NCBI GenBank assembly: GCA_963795935.1
Contig: CAWCJO010000023.1
Location: forward strand, 36,884-100,883
DNA length: 64,000 nucleotides
Direction of reading: 5' to 3'
Origin: JAICMB01 sp963795935
GTDB lineage: Bacteria > Acidobacteriota > Terriglobia > Bryobacterales > Bryobacteraceae
Part shown: piece by piece, positions 1-9,021 of the stretch
Position numbering within the stretch: the stretch's first letter is position 1
Layout: each line of letters starts with the position of its first letter
Notes under the pieces: generated by a model
The model's database searches: none
What the model saw: only the letters and a program-made list of their open reading frames with translations
What the model was told of the DNA's origin: nothing
Translations under genes and position numbers: made by a program

Positions 1-200
1 AGGCGGAGTCGATTTCGTTGGGCAAATCGTTCCCGATCAAAGAGAGGCTGCGCGCGCAGTTCCGAATCGATGTGAATAACCCGTTCAACTTCGTGCGTTG
101 GGGCGATCCCAACACCAGCATTACCAGCGCGAATTACGGACAGGTGACTTCGGCGGCGGACCCCAGAAAGATCCAGCTTTACCTTGCGATAAGGTTCTGA
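1..200 (+). CDS. TonB-dependent receptor, Oar-like, C-terminal end (partial)
   Basis: This is the last 65 codons of an outer-membrane receptor cut by the window edge, read in the frame starting at base 3. The residues GKSFPIKERLRAQFRIDV followed by an NPFNF segment and a final Arg-Phe match the last strands of Oar-type TonB-dependent receptors of Acidobacteria, where the terminal Phe is the beta-barrel assembly signal. The same ending is seen in the two fuller receptors at 21038 and 35843. It lies 20 bp upstream of a GH13 gene, so it may be the receptor of a carbohydrate-uptake operon with the following hydrolases. No start can be seen. Confidence 0.8.
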   Translation, partial: AESISLGKSFPIKERLRAQFRIDVNNPFNFVRWGDPNTSITSANYGQVTSAADPRKIQLYLAIRF

Positions 201-220
201 ATTTTGCCGCGGAAATTAAT

Positions 221-1621
221 ATGACAAAACGCAGAACGTTTCTTTCTATCTTTTTGATGCCGGGTCTCGGCATTTCTTTGTTGGGCCAGAACCCGGCGGT
301 GGCTTCGCAACAGGCCCGCGCGGCTCCAGATTTCCTGAATCGCGCCATTATCTATCAGGTGTGGATGCGTTCCTTTACTCCGGAAGGGACCCTGAGAGCC
401 ACGGCGGCGCACCTGCCGTATATTGCCGATCTTGGGGCCACTATCGTCTACCTGAGCCCTCTGAACGTTCACGGCTATCCGTCGGTGTTCGGGCCTTCGA
501 CCCCGTATGAAATTAAGGACTACGATCGAATCGACCCCGAGTACGGCAGGGAAGCGAACCTCAAAGCGCTGGTGGAGGAAGCTCACAAGTTGGGTCTGAA
601 GGTGATTATGGATATCGTCTTCGCCCATAGCGCAAACGATAATGTCCTGCTGTGCAAACCCGGGTTCTATCAGCGCACGCCGGACGGGGCGCTCAAGATG
701 TCGCGCTGGCACACGCCGATGCCGGACTACACCAACCCCGCAGTGCGCGAGTATTTCCGCAATAACATGCTGCATTGGGTTCGAGACGTGGGCGTGGACG
801 GGTTCCGGGCCGACGTGGCGGGCGGCGTGCCTTTGAGTTTTTGGGACGAAGCGCGGGAGGCGATGGACAAAGTCAATCCCAATGTGATCATGCTGGCCGA
901 AGCGGACGTGCCGCAACAGCAGCTTAAGGCCTTCGATATCAGTTATAACTTCCCGTATTATTCGGCGCTTACCGCGGTGGTGGTAAACGGCGAATCGGCC
1001 GAGCGCATTCAGCAACAGTGGGAGAAGGCGAAGGCCGCCTTCCCGCGAGGCGCTCACTTCCTGCACTTGAACGATAACCACGATCGCAACCGGGCGAACG
1101 TGGTGTTTAGCGAAAAGGGAGCGCTGGCGACTTCCGTGCTGGATTTCACTCTGGACGGAATTCCGCTGTTGTACAACGGAGAGGAAATCGGCGATTGTAC
1201 GCCTCCTCAACAGCAGTCCCATGTGGCCATCCGGTGGGAGATCTGGAAGCCGGAGGAGGAGCGCACGGGTCTTGCGAGGGTGCAGGAGGCGAAACTAAGG
1301 GTGTACAAGCGGATTCTTCAGATGCGCCGGGAAGAGGCGGCGCTTACTTCGGGCGAGCTGCTGTGGGTCAATAACAGCAACCCGGATGAGGTGGTCAGCT
1401 TCATACGCAGGACGGGCAATGAAGAGATTCTGGTATTGGTTAACGTATCAAACCGTATCTCTAAAGTACAGGTGGACGTGCCGGCTTCGGAGTACGCACG
1501 AGCCACGGACCTTCTGAAAAAGCGGCCGCTGCCGGCCTCACTCTCTCCGGACAAATTCAGTTGTCAGTTAGGAGCGTTTGACTATATAGTAGCGAAGCGC
1601 TCAGCGGCAAAGACTCCGTAA
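221..1621 (+). CDS. Glycoside hydrolase family 13 (alpha-amylase-like), secreted
   Basis: A 466-residue alpha-amylase superfamily enzyme that should act on alpha-glucosidic bonds outside the cytoplasm. The four GH13 regions are visible: DIVFAHS (region I), GFRADVAGG with the nucleophile Asp198, MLAEAD with the acid/base Glu227, and HLNDNHD with Asp288. Region I ends in HS rather than the usual NH, and region II lacks the usual His after the Asp, so substrate specificity is unclear. Start chosen at ATG 221, which gives a basic N-terminus (MTKRR) and a hydrophobic signal peptide. An upstream in-frame start at 98 would overlap the receptor gene. The stop is 11 bp before the GH28 gene. Confidence 0.9.
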   Translation: MTKRRTFLSIFLMPGLGISLLGQNPAVASQQARAAPDFLNRAIIYQVWMRSFTPEGTLRATAAHLPYIADLGATIVYLSPLNVHGYPSVFGPSTPYEIKDYDRIDPEYGREANLKALVEEAHKLGLKVIMDIVFAHSANDNVLLCKPGFYQRTPDGALKMSRWHTPMPDYTNPAVREYFRNNMLHWVRDVGVDGFRADVAGGVPLSFWDEAREAMDKVNPNVIMLAEADVPQQQLKAFDISYNFPYYSALTAVVVNGESAERIQQQWEKAKAAFPRGAHFLHLNDNHDRNRANVVFSEKGALATSVLDFTLDGIPLLYNGEEIGDCTPPQQQSHVAIRWEIWKPEEERTGLARVQEAKLRVYKRILQMRREEAALTSGELLWVNNSNPDEVVSFIRRTGNEEILVLVNVSNRISKVQVDVPASEYARATDLLKKRPLPASLSPDKFSCQLGAFDYIVAKRSAAKTP

Positions 1622-1632
1622 CTGGGGAAAGA

Positions 1633-3852
1633 ATGCATTCCATAGCCCGCGGTCTGGTATTCGGGCTCTTGATTTGGTCCGTGGGTAACGGCCTGGCGCA
1701 GCCCGGGACCCAGTTCAACGTCAAGAATTATGGCGCGGCTGGCGATGGCATCCAGCCGGATACCGACGCCATCAACAAAACTATCCAAGCGGCGCGCGAG
1801 GCCGGAGGCGGGACCGTTCTTGTCCCCGCGGGAACCTATCTGTCGGGAACCGTCCAGCTTCAGAATAACGTGACCCTCTGGATCGACGCGGGCGCGACGA
1901 TACTGGGCAGCAAGAACCTCTCCGATTATCATTGGCCCGAAGGCGGGCGTGAGTGGGACGGCGCGATCATCCTGGCCAACGGCGTTCATAATGCCGCGCT
2001 CATGGGCCGGGGGACGATCAACGGACAAAACCTCACCAATCCGAGAGGCGAAGAGCATATCCGCGGCCCCCATGCGGTCCTTTTCAATAAGTGCAAAGAC
2101 ATTGCCGTGCGCGACGTCACCATTAGAGACGCGGGCAATTACTCTCTCATCATGCGTTCCTGCGAGCGGGTAACCATCGACAACCTGACGGCGTTCAACG
2201 GCTATGACGGCATCAATATGCACGACGTCAGGTCCGCGACTATCTCGAATTCCAAACTTTACACCGGCGACGATAGCCTGGCTGGGGCCTACTGGGAGAA
2301 CGTGACCGTCTCCAACTGCATTCTGAACAGCTCCTGCAATGCGATCCGCGTTGGTGGCCGCAACGTGCTCATCAACAATTGTCTGATCTACGGTCCCGGG
2401 GAGTACGCCCACCGTCTCGGATTCCGCCAAAATACGGAATCCGGCTTTCAGATTCTGCCTCACAACGCGCCTCGCGGGAATTCGAGTTCGACAAGGCTGG
2501 TCAAGCCCGGTCCGGTGGACAACATGATCCTATCCAATGTCACGATGATCAATGTCCGCTCGCCGGTCTATGTGGCTTTCGGCGCCGATGCTCCGTACAG
2601 TGGCAACAATTTAGGAGTGGGGCGCATCGTGATTGAAAACCTCACTGCTATTAATTGCGGCAGAACGCCGTTTTATGTAGCCGGGCCTCGTGAAAATCCC
2701 GCTAAATCGATCATCCTGCGAAATGCCCGGCTGACGTTCGCCGGAGGAGTTGACGAGGAGGAATCGAACGGCCAGGGGTTCAGCCCCTATTCGATGCTCC
2801 AGTCGTACGGGGTGTACTGCCGCAATGTCGAGCACCTGGAGCTCCACGACGTCCGAGTGAACTATCGCGACAAGGACCGGCGGCCAGCCCTCTTCGGCGA
2901 GAATATCGGCACGCTGGAGCTGGACCGCTTCGTTGCGGAACGGGAAGCGGATGGCGCGCCCTCGCTGCTGTTCGCCGGTATCCACAGATTGGCGATAAAT
3001 GGCGCGGAGGCGACGCCCGCCAAATTGCTTCTCAAGGGTCTCGATCCCGTGTTGGGGAAAGTGATTTCCGGCGAGCCGTTTTTTGTGGGGGCGACAGTCC
3101 AAAACACCGGTCATGAAGGCCTTGGCGACGTCGAGTTGCGGCTTGGCAATGAGGCGATCAAGCGCACGGTCTGGTTGGGAGCGAACGAAACTGCGCGCGT
3201 CGGCTTCGCCAATCTGCGGTCCAAAGAGGCCGGGGAAATACCGCTGCGGCTGGGAGAATTGGTGAAGAACGTGACGGTGCGGCCTAAACCGTCCGGTCAC
3301 CCGGTGAACGCGCCATATGTTGCATTTCAGAACCTCAGGGGACAAGTGGAGCAGATCGAGGGTGGTTTCTACATTCGGGAAGGCGGCGATTACGCCGTGC
3401 TGGACCACGGCGACCAGTACGGTTCGGCCTATCTGCCCCACGCATTGGGAGAAACCGATTCGGCGGTTGTGAAACTCGAGAATCCGGATGTCCGAACGAG
3501 TTGGGTTGGCCGCGCGGGCATCATGGTGCGTAAGGACATTTCGAAGCCTGGGCAATCGCCCGGCTACCTTGTATTAGGCGCTTCGCCATCCAACGGCTTT
3601 GCGCTGGAGTGGGATTCAAATGGCGATGGCCGCATCGACAAGCGGACCGTCCTCGATGGATATACCAACTGGCCGTGCTGGCTCAAGCTGCAGCGGCAGG
3701 GCGCTCGATTCACGGGATACTCCAGTAAGGACGGAAAGAATTGGAGCGAGGTCGGCGAAGCCGACGTGGCGGGAGCCGAGGGTGCTCTCGATATCGGCGT
3801 CTTTACCCATCGAAGCAGTGCCCGCTTTCTTGATTTCAGAGTAATCCGGTGA
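1633..3852 (+). CDS. GH28-like (polygalacturonase-type) beta-helix protein with C-terminal jelly-roll domain
   Basis: A 739-residue secreted protein. After a signal peptide (residues 1-23) it opens with FNVKNYGAAGDG and ends its first block with GGTVLVPAGTY, both typical of GH28 and related pectin-active right-handed beta-helices. NGYDGINMHD, TGDDSLAG and NAIRVGG fall where GH28 has its catalytic Asp region and RIK-type motif. These differ from the textbook NTD/DD/GHG/RIK set, so activity on homogalacturonan is not certain. Residues about 555-739 form a concanavalin-like or DUF1349-like domain (GRAGIMVRKD, GFALEWDSNGDG, DIGVFTHRSS), likely for carbohydrate binding. GGGGAAAG precedes ATG 1633. 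It probably shares a transcript with the GH13 gene. Confidence 0.85.
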   Translation: MHSIARGLVFGLLIWSVGNGLAQPGTQFNVKNYGAAGDGIQPDTDAINKTIQAAREAGGGTVLVPAGTYLSGTVQLQNNVTLWIDAGATILGSKNLSDYHWPEGGREWDGAIILANGVHNAALMGRGTINGQNLTNPRGEEHIRGPHAVLFNKCKDIAVRDVTIRDAGNYSLIMRSCERVTIDNLTAFNGYDGINMHDVRSATISNSKLYTGDDSLAGAYWENVTVSNCILNSSCNAIRVGGRNVLINNCLIYGPGEYAHRLGFRQNTESGFQILPHNAPRGNSSSTRLVKPGPVDNMILSNVTMINVRSPVYVAFGADAPYSGNNLGVGRIVIENLTAINCGRTPFYVAGPRENPAKSIILRNARLTFAGGVDEEESNGQGFSPYSMLQSYGVYCRNVEHLELHDVRVNYRDKDRRPALFGENIGTLELDRFVAEREADGAPSLLFAGIHRLAINGAEATPAKLLLKGLDPVLGKVISGEPFFVGATVQNTGHEGLGDVELRLGNEAIKRTVWLGANETARVGFANLRSKEAGEIPLRLGELVKNVTVRPKPSGHPVNAPYVAFQNLRGQVEQIEGGFYIREGGDYAVLDHGDQYGSAYLPHALGETDSAVVKLENPDVRTSWVGRAGIMVRKDISKPGQSPGYLVLGASPSNGFALEWDSNGDGRIDKRTVLDGYTNWPCWLKLQRQGARFTGYSSKDGKNWSEVGEADVAGAEGALDIGVFTHRSSARFLDFRVIR

Positions 3853-3880
3853 GTTGCCCGCTGGAACCGATGAGGAGCAT

Positions 3881-4792
3881 GTGCCATTTCCGGAAGGCTG
3901 TTTAATTCTCTTCCTGGGGATGACCGGGGTGTTGGAGTCCGCGCCGGGCCAGAGTGCACCGTCGCGGCTGCTGGAAGAGGCCAACTCGAATTATCGGGCG
4001 CTGCGATCCGCCGAGGCGGTTCGTTTGTATCGCGAGTATCTGGCGCATTACGCGGATCGCGCGGACGTGCGGACTTACCTGGGCGCGGCGCTGCTGAATA
4101 TGCGCGAACCGCGCGAGGCTTTAGAAGAAGCGAAGCGGGCCATTGCGCTGGATGACCGCTACGCCAAAGCGTATACGCTGGCGGGGCGCATTTATACGGA
4201 GCGGCAGGAATGGGAATTGGCGAAGGAGTGCTTCGATCGGGCTGTTGCGCTCGATCCGGGCGACCGTGAGACCTGGTATTTCTTCGGCCGCTCCTATTAC
4301 GATGCCAACCGCTTTGACCGGGCTGTTGAAGCGTTCTTGCAGGCAATTAAACTGGGCGCCGGGCAGAGCCGGGTTTATGAAAACCTGGGTCTTGCGTACG
4401 AAGCCCTCAGTCAGTTCGAGGATGCGGAGAAGGCCTATCGGCGCGCCGTGGAGTTGGCGGGAAACACCTACCGGCCCTGCCTTGCGTATGGCGTGTTTCT
4501 GTTCAAACAAGGGCGGATGGCGGAAAGCCTGCGCCTGTTGGAGCGGGCTTTCCGCCTGGAACCGGACGCCCCGGACGTCCGTTTCGCATTGGGCCGGGTT
4601 TTATATCATGCCGGAAGACTACCCGAAGCTTCTCAGGTACTGGAGGGAGCGCTGCCATCGAATGAATGCCGGGTGCACAACCTGCTCGCCAGGGTTTTTT
4701 CCATGCAGGGCGAAAGCGGCGAAGCGGAGCGAGAGGTCAAATTGATGGGGGATTGCCGTGGCGAGACGGGTGCCCGGGCAGAGCCGCGGTGA
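3881..4792 (+). CDS. Tetratricopeptide repeat protein
   Basis: A TPR solenoid of about 300 residues with six or more 34-residue repeats (for example AYTLAGRIYTERQEWELAKE, AWENLGLAYEAL-like units and VRFALGRVLYHAGRLPEA). TPR proteins are scaffolds, so no reaction is implied. The start is uncertain: TTG 3854 directly follows the previous stop, but GTG 3881 has AGGAG five bases upstream and gives a short hydrophobic N-terminus that could be a signal sequence, so 3881 is preferred. Its stop overlaps the GTG of the next gene (GTGA at 4789), which implies translational coupling. TPR proteins often sit next to CRTAC1-type proteins in Acidobacteria and Planctomycetes. Confidence 0.8.
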   Translation: MPFPEGCLILFLGMTGVLESAPGQSAPSRLLEEANSNYRALRSAEAVRLYREYLAHYADRADVRTYLGAALLNMREPREALEEAKRAIALDDRYAKAYTLAGRIYTERQEWELAKECFDRAVALDPGDRETWYFFGRSYYDANRFDRAVEAFLQAIKLGAGQSRVYENLGLAYEALSQFEDAEKAYRRAVELAGNTYRPCLAYGVFLFKQGRMAESLRLLERAFRLEPDAPDVRFALGRVLYHAGRLPEASQVLEGALPSNECRVHNLLARVFSMQGESGEAEREVKLMGDCRGETGARAEPR

Positions 4793-6405
4793 CAAAAGCC
4801 TCATGGGCAGCGGGCGTTGCCATCATGGCGCTTGCGGCAGCGCCCGCCGCCCTCTTTGAGGACCGTAGCGCGAAATCCGGAATCGATTTTGTGCTGCGCA
4901 ATTGCCGAACACCGGAGAAGCACCAGATTGAAACCATGGCCGGCGGAGTGGCCGTGTTCGACTACGACAACGACGGGTATCCGGATATTTATTTTGTAAA
5001 CGGAGCGTCGCAGCCGGGTCTTGAGAAGAGCAGTCCCAAGTACTCCAACCGCTTGTATCGGAACAAGGGGAACTGGAGCTTTGAGGATGTTACGGAGAAG
5101 GCGGGCGTCGGCGGGAAAGGATACAACATCGGCGCCGCGGCGGCCGATTTCGACAACGATGGAAATGTCGACCTTTTTGTCACCGGCGTCAATGGCAATA
5201 CATTGTTCCGCAATCGCGGCGATGGCACGTTCGAAGACGTAACGCGCAAAGCCGGGCTTGAAAGCGACCGCTGGACAGTCTCGGCGGCGTGGCTCGACTA
5301 CGATAACGACGGCCTTCTGGATCTCTTCGTGGTCGACTATGTGAAGTGGGATCCGGCTCGGGAGCCGTTGTGTGGCGATGCTGCGGGCAAGAACCGTACC
5401 TACTGCCACCCCCGTTTCTACGAGCCGCTGCCGAACCGCCTCTACCACAACAACGGCGACGGCACTTTCACCGACGTTTCCGAGGCGTCGGGTATCGCCG
5501 CGTATCGGGGCAAAGGGATGGGCGTCGCAATCGCCGATTACGACCACGATGGTTGGATGGACATCTTCGTCGCCAACGATACGGTCCCCAACTTTCTATT
5601 CCACAACGAGCATAACGGGCACTTCCGCGAGGTGGCTTTTCAGGCTGGCGTGGCGTTAAAGGATGATGCGAAAGCGATTTCCTCCATGGGCGCCGATTTC
5701 CGCGATCTCGATAACGATGGCTGGGAGGACCTTTTCGTGACGGCCCTCGCCCATGAGACGTTCCCGTTCTTTCGCAACCTCGGCCACGGGTTGTTCAGCG
5801 ACATGACTTATCCGAGCCTCGCCGGGGGCGCCACTGCTGCGATGAGCGGTTGGGGGATTGGCATTTTCGACTTTGACAACGATGGTTGGAAAGACGTTTT
5901 CACCGCTAACGGCGATGTGCAGGACAACACCGAGTCGTTCTCCAGCGGCAGGTCGCGGCAACAGAACTTGCTGCTATTGAACGATGGCAAGGGCAGATTC
6001 AAAGCGCAGGTCATCGGGACGGCGGCACAACACCGCGGCGCGGCTTTCGGCGACTTCGATCGCGATGGGCGCGTGGATGTCGTAGTCACCAGACTCAATG
6101 AGCCGCCGGTGCTGTACCGCAATACGATGGGAGCGGGAAACCACTGGATCGGCCTCAGGCTAATCGGAAATCGGAGCAACCGGGACGCCTTGGGCGCCCG
6201 CGTCCTCATTCGGAGCGGCTCCACAAGGCAGGTGAATCACGTGACCACGTCTGTTGGTTATGCCTGTTCGAGTGAACCCACGGTACATTTCGGATTAGGG
6301 AGCGGCGCGGTAGTGGACCAGATCGAAATCGAATGGCCGTCCGGGTCGCGGCAGACACTCGAGAAGATGCCGGCCGATCGGTACATCACCGTGCGCGAAC
6401 GCTAG
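4789..6405 (+). CDS. CRTAC1-family FG-GAP/VCBS repeat protein with ASPIC/UnbV domain
   Basis: A 538-residue exported beta-propeller. At least seven calcium-binding FG-GAP blades are visible, each with a D-x-D-x-D-G-x-x-D loop such as DYDNDGYPDIYFVNG, DFDNDGNVDLFV, DYDHDGWMDIFVAND and DFDRDGRVDVVV. The last 90 residues are an ASPIC/UnbV domain (GNHWIGLRLIG, NRDALGARV, VHFGLGSG, EIEWPSG). GTG 4789 is chosen because it overlaps the TPR stop and gives a signal peptide. Longer in-frame starts would lie inside the TPR gene. The family is extracellular or envelope-bound, and its precise role is not known. The stop overlaps the convergent 2H phosphoesterase stop by three bases. Confidence 0.88.
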   Translation: MTKASWAAGVAIMALAAAPAALFEDRSAKSGIDFVLRNCRTPEKHQIETMAGGVAVFDYDNDGYPDIYFVNGASQPGLEKSSPKYSNRLYRNKGNWSFEDVTEKAGVGGKGYNIGAAAADFDNDGNVDLFVTGVNGNTLFRNRGDGTFEDVTRKAGLESDRWTVSAAWLDYDNDGLLDLFVVDYVKWDPAREPLCGDAAGKNRTYCHPRFYEPLPNRLYHNNGDGTFTDVSEASGIAAYRGKGMGVAIADYDHDGWMDIFVANDTVPNFLFHNEHNGHFREVAFQAGVALKDDAKAISSMGADFRDLDNDGWEDLFVTALAHETFPFFRNLGHGLFSDMTYPSLAGGATAAMSGWGIGIFDFDNDGWKDVFTANGDVQDNTESFSSGRSRQQNLLLLNDGKGRFKAQVIGTAAQHRGAAFGDFDRDGRVDVVVTRLNEPPVLYRNTMGAGNHWIGLRLIGNRSNRDALGARVLIRSGSTRQVNHVTTSVGYACSSEPTVHFGLGSGAVVDQIEIEWPSGSRQTLEKMPADRYITVRER

Positions 6406-6977
6406 CGGCTCAGACGCTCACGAGCTGCGGACGGCCCAGCGTCATTTCGGCCAGGTCCACCCAGCCGTGCCAGCGCGTGTTCTGCACGAATGTCGATGGT
6501 CTCGATGCGGAAGCCGCGATTGCCGTTAAATTCCGCCCAGCGGCGGCGGGCGACCTCGCTCAATTCGTCGACCTGATCCGGGGTAAGGTTCTGGGCCAGG
6601 GTGACGTGGGGATGGAATTCGAAGGGTTCGTCATACCATAATCCGCCGGTGTTGAGCGCCTCGTGCGCTTTCTTCAAGTGCTCATGTCCGCGTCCGGCGG
6701 CGATGTAAAGGACATCGGAGATGGGGAAAATTTCGACAGCGCTCAATTCGATATCGAGCGGCTTCAGATCGTAAGCGGCCTCGCGCAGTTGAGACCAGGC
6801 CTTTTCGGGCGGCCCCTTAATGGGACGCGGCGGCAGGATGGTGACATGGGCCCGAAGAAAACAGTTCGGAACCAACTCGCAACGCAAACGGTCGAGGAAG
6901 CCGGCGAGCGGTTCCGGGATGTAGCTCACGAGAGCGAAGGAATTCAGGTACTCGACCCCGGTCGGGTCACAAGACAT
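6402..6977 (-). CDS. 2H phosphoesterase superfamily protein (2'-5' RNA ligase-like)
   Basis: A 191-residue protein with the two HxT motifs that define the 2H phosphoesterase fold: AHVTILPPRP near residue 45 and HPHVTLAQ near residue 123. Members hydrolyse 2',3'-cyclic or related phosphodiesters (ThpR-type) or act on small nucleotides. The true substrate cannot be read from sequence. It is the last gene of a minus-strand run (CapA, patatin, small hypothetical, then this one) with a 6-bp gap from the gene before it. Start ATG 6977. Confidence 0.82.
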   Translation of the reverse strand: MSCDPTGVEYLNSFALVSYIPEPLAGFLDRLRCELVPNCFLRAHVTILPPRPIKGPPEKAWSQLREAAYDLKPLDIELSAVEIFPISDVLYIAAGRGHEHLKKAHEALNTGGLWYDEPFEFHPHVTLAQNLTPDQVDELSEVARRRWAEFNGNRGFRIETIDIRAEHALARLGGPGRNDAGPSAARERLSR

Positions 6978-6983
6978 ATTTTG

Positions 6984-7289
6984 CTACGTTATCGCGCTGC
7001 TTTGAGCCGCTGCCAACCCCGGCGGCTCCGGTACAAACCAGCGAGCCTCCTCAAACCCCACGTACTTATAGATCCGGAGGCCGTCCTCCGCTTCCAGTAT
7101 GTCACCAATGTTAAGGGGCGCGCCGGAATCGCGCAGCGCGACCCACGCCGCGTAGGCGGTCGCGGCCTCGACGCTTGCTCCCGGTTCGTAATCCTTGGGC
7201 TTGACGATGGTCAACCCGGCCGTGTGGGGCGCCCAACGGAACTGCTGCAGGGGAGCGTCTTTGATGCGATGGATGCGGTAGACTGGCAT
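6984..7289 (-). CDS. Conserved-looking hypothetical protein, 101 aa
   Basis: I do not recognise this protein. From ATG 7289 it reads MPVYRIHRIKDAPLQQFRWA and continues through GLTIVKPKDYEP, a NIGDILEAEDG turn and a KYVGFEEARWFVPEP end. It is soluble and moderately acidic, with no signal peptide or Cys. The compact aromatic-rich pattern and tight fit between patatin (4-bp gap) and the 2H gene (6-bp gap) suggest a real gene in this operon. A longer frame runs upstream to 7760 but only as low-complexity Ser/Pro/Arg shadow of the patatin gene, so that extension is rejected. Confidence 0.65.
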   Translation of the reverse strand: MPVYRIHRIKDAPLQQFRWAPHTAGLTIVKPKDYEPGASVEAATAYAAWVALRDSGAPLNIGDILEAEDGLRIYKYVGFEEARWFVPEPPGLAAAQSSAIT

Positions 7290-7293
7290 GGGA

Positions 7294-8040
7294 TTATTTT
7301 CGCTCAAGAGAGGACTGAGCGTCGCGGCGGCCCTGTTCGATCCACTTTTCGGCATTGAAACGCGACCAGTACAGCGTGTCGCGGCCGTTTCCGAGAAGCC
7401 CTTCAGGCGCGATTTCGAGAATTTCGATGTCTTCGGGGACGATGGGACGGAAGCGCGACAACGACCGGACGACGCGGACGAAAGTTTTGGGGATGAGGCC
7501 CGGGAGCAGCGCGAGGGCATTGACTGCGACGATGCGCTCGGCTCCGAGCTCGGCAGCGGCCCAAATCGGCAGGGCGGAAAGGAGGCCGCCATCGGAATAG
7601 GTCTTTCCATTGACGCGCACCTGTTCGAAAAGCCCGAAGATGGCCGTGGTGGCCTTGAGCAGTTCCGCCGTGACTTCGTCGTTTCGAAAGATGCGGGGGC
7701 GGAGGCGGGCCAGTTCGGTGACGACGACGGCGTAGTCGATGCGCGGACGGTAGGACGCATAGATCTCCTCGATTTGCTTCATGAGGGGAGCGCAGTCGAG
7801 GATTCCGCCGTGAAAGGCGCGAGGGCGCTGCCAGCGGTACGCGGCGGCGCAATCGAGGTTCAGCCAGCGATGGATCAATTCCTGGGGCGCGCAGCCTCCG
7901 GCAATGGCCCAGCCGTTGATGGCGCCGATGGAAGCGCCGACGACCAGGTCGGGTTTGAAGCAATCGGAGAGGATGGACCATGCGCCCGCCTGATACGCTC
8001 CGAACATGCCTCCGGCGGAAAGGACCAGCGCGGTCTTCAA
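7294..8040 (-). CDS. Patatin-like phospholipase
   Basis: A 248-residue serine lipid acyl hydrolase with the Ser-Asp dyad of patatins. The oxyanion loop is SAGGMFGAYQAG, the nucleophile elbow is GASIG (Ser37) and the catalytic Asp lies in SDGG (Asp150). It should deacylate phospholipids or acylated substrates, probably at the inner face of the membrane because no signal peptide is seen. Its ATG 8040 overlaps the stop of the upstream capA-like gene (ATGA), so the two are likely co-translated. The length is that of the short bacterial patatin group. Confidence 0.88.
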   Translation of the reverse strand: MKTALVLSAGGMFGAYQAGAWSILSDCFKPDLVVGASIGAINGWAIAGGCAPQELIHRWLNLDCAAAYRWQRPRAFHGGILDCAPLMKQIEEIYASYRPRIDYAVVVTELARLRPRIFRNDEVTAELLKATTAIFGLFEQVRVNGKTYSDGGLLSALPIWAAAELGAERIVAVNALALLPGLIPKTFVRVVRSLSRFRPIVPEDIEILEIAPEGLLGNGRDTLYWSRFNAEKWIEQGRRDAQSSLERK

Positions 8041-8996
8041 GCTTGCGGCTCCCCGGCGGCGCGGGGCCGGAGGCGGGGGCCGGTTTTGAGGATGTCGACG
8101 GGAATGAGGTCATACTTCGCGAGCGTATGGCCTGCGAAAAATACTTCCGCGATAAGACCTCTTTGCGTTTCCGGGCGCTGAAACTGATCGAAGACGAGGT
8201 TGCCGAGGGAGTAGAAGATGACGCCGCCGCCGTACTCCTCAAACGGTTGAACAACGTGCGGATGATGGCCGACGACTATCGTCGCGCCGGCATCGATGGC
8301 GGCGTGGGCGAACTGGCGCTGGCGATCGTTGGGCGTGGGCTTGTACTCGGTTCCGGCGTGCATCGAAACGATCGCTATATCGGCGCGCTTCAAGAGCCCC
8401 GCAATGTCCAGGGCGGCGCGGGCGGGATCGAGCATGGCGATGCGGTCGTCGGCGTCTTTATAGTTGCCGTTCGATTGATCGAAGGTGTAGGCGAGGAAAC
8501 CGAAGCGGATTCCATGGCGTTCGAGGACGGCGCCGGCGTGGGCGGCCTGGGGGGTCGCCGCGGCGCCTACGGCGGCGATGCCGTTTTTGGAAAGCCAATC
8601 GAGGGTGAAGGTCACTCCGTAAGCTCCGCAATCGCGGGCGTGGTTGTTGGCGGTCGAAACGATGTCGATGCCGGCCAACTTGAGGGCCGCGATCATGTCC
8701 GGAGCGGTTTTGAAGACTAAGCCGGCCGGGGGCGGCTTGACGCGGTCGGAGAAGGGGGCTTCGAGATTGACGAATGCAATGTCGGCGGCGGCGAAGACGG
8801 GGGCGATCTCGCGCATCGGACCGGCGGGATCGCGATTGGCGTGGGCGACGGCGCCGACATAGCGCGACAGCATGACGTCGCCGCCGAACAGCAGGCGGTT
8901 GAGGGGAGGGATGGGGGGAGCGGACTCGAAGCGGCCGGCTACCCGGGGAAGCAACCAGAGGGCCGGGAGCGCGAGAAATGTGCGACGCTGAATCAT
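8037..8996 (-). CDS. CapA-family metallophosphatase-fold protein
   Basis: A 319-residue exported protein of the CapA/PgsA family, a metallophosphoesterase-like fold linked to poly-gamma-glutamate or capsule attachment. Visible motifs are FGGDVMLSR, FVNLEAPFSD, STANNHARDCG, SMHAGTEY, VVGHHPHVVQP and FYSLGNLVFD, in family order, and they hold the usual metal ligands. The N-terminus MIQRRTFLALPALWLLPRVAG looks like a Tat-type or Sec signal. No pgsBC genes lie nearby, so a role in polyglutamate synthesis is not supported here. It heads the minus-strand run and is divergent from the decayed gene at 9022. Confidence 0.85.
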   Translation of the reverse strand: MIQRRTFLALPALWLLPRVAGRFESAPPIPPLNRLLFGGDVMLSRYVGAVAHANRDPAGPMREIAPVFAAADIAFVNLEAPFSDRVKPPPAGLVFKTAPDMIAALKLAGIDIVSTANNHARDCGAYGVTFTLDWLSKNGIAAVGAAATPQAAHAGAVLERHGIRFGFLAYTFDQSNGNYKDADDRIAMLDPARAALDIAGLLKRADIAIVSMHAGTEYKPTPNDRQRQFAHAAIDAGATIVVGHHPHVVQPFEEYGGGVIFYSLGNLVFDQFQRPETQRGLIAEVFFAGHTLAKYDLIPVDILKTGPRLRPRAAGEPQA

Positions 8997-9021
8997 CGAC
9001 TAATTACAGGTTAACGAACGC

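Noticed and set aside
179..1222. Long reverse-strand frame opposite the GH13 gene
   Set aside because: It has no recognisable motifs, is rich in Arg/His as expected for a shadow of a GC-rich gene, and the forward strand has intact GH13 motifs.
6984..7760. Long 258-residue version of the small hypothetical gene
   Set aside because: The first 157 residues are a low-complexity shadow of the patatin gene; only the part from ATG 7289 looks like protein.
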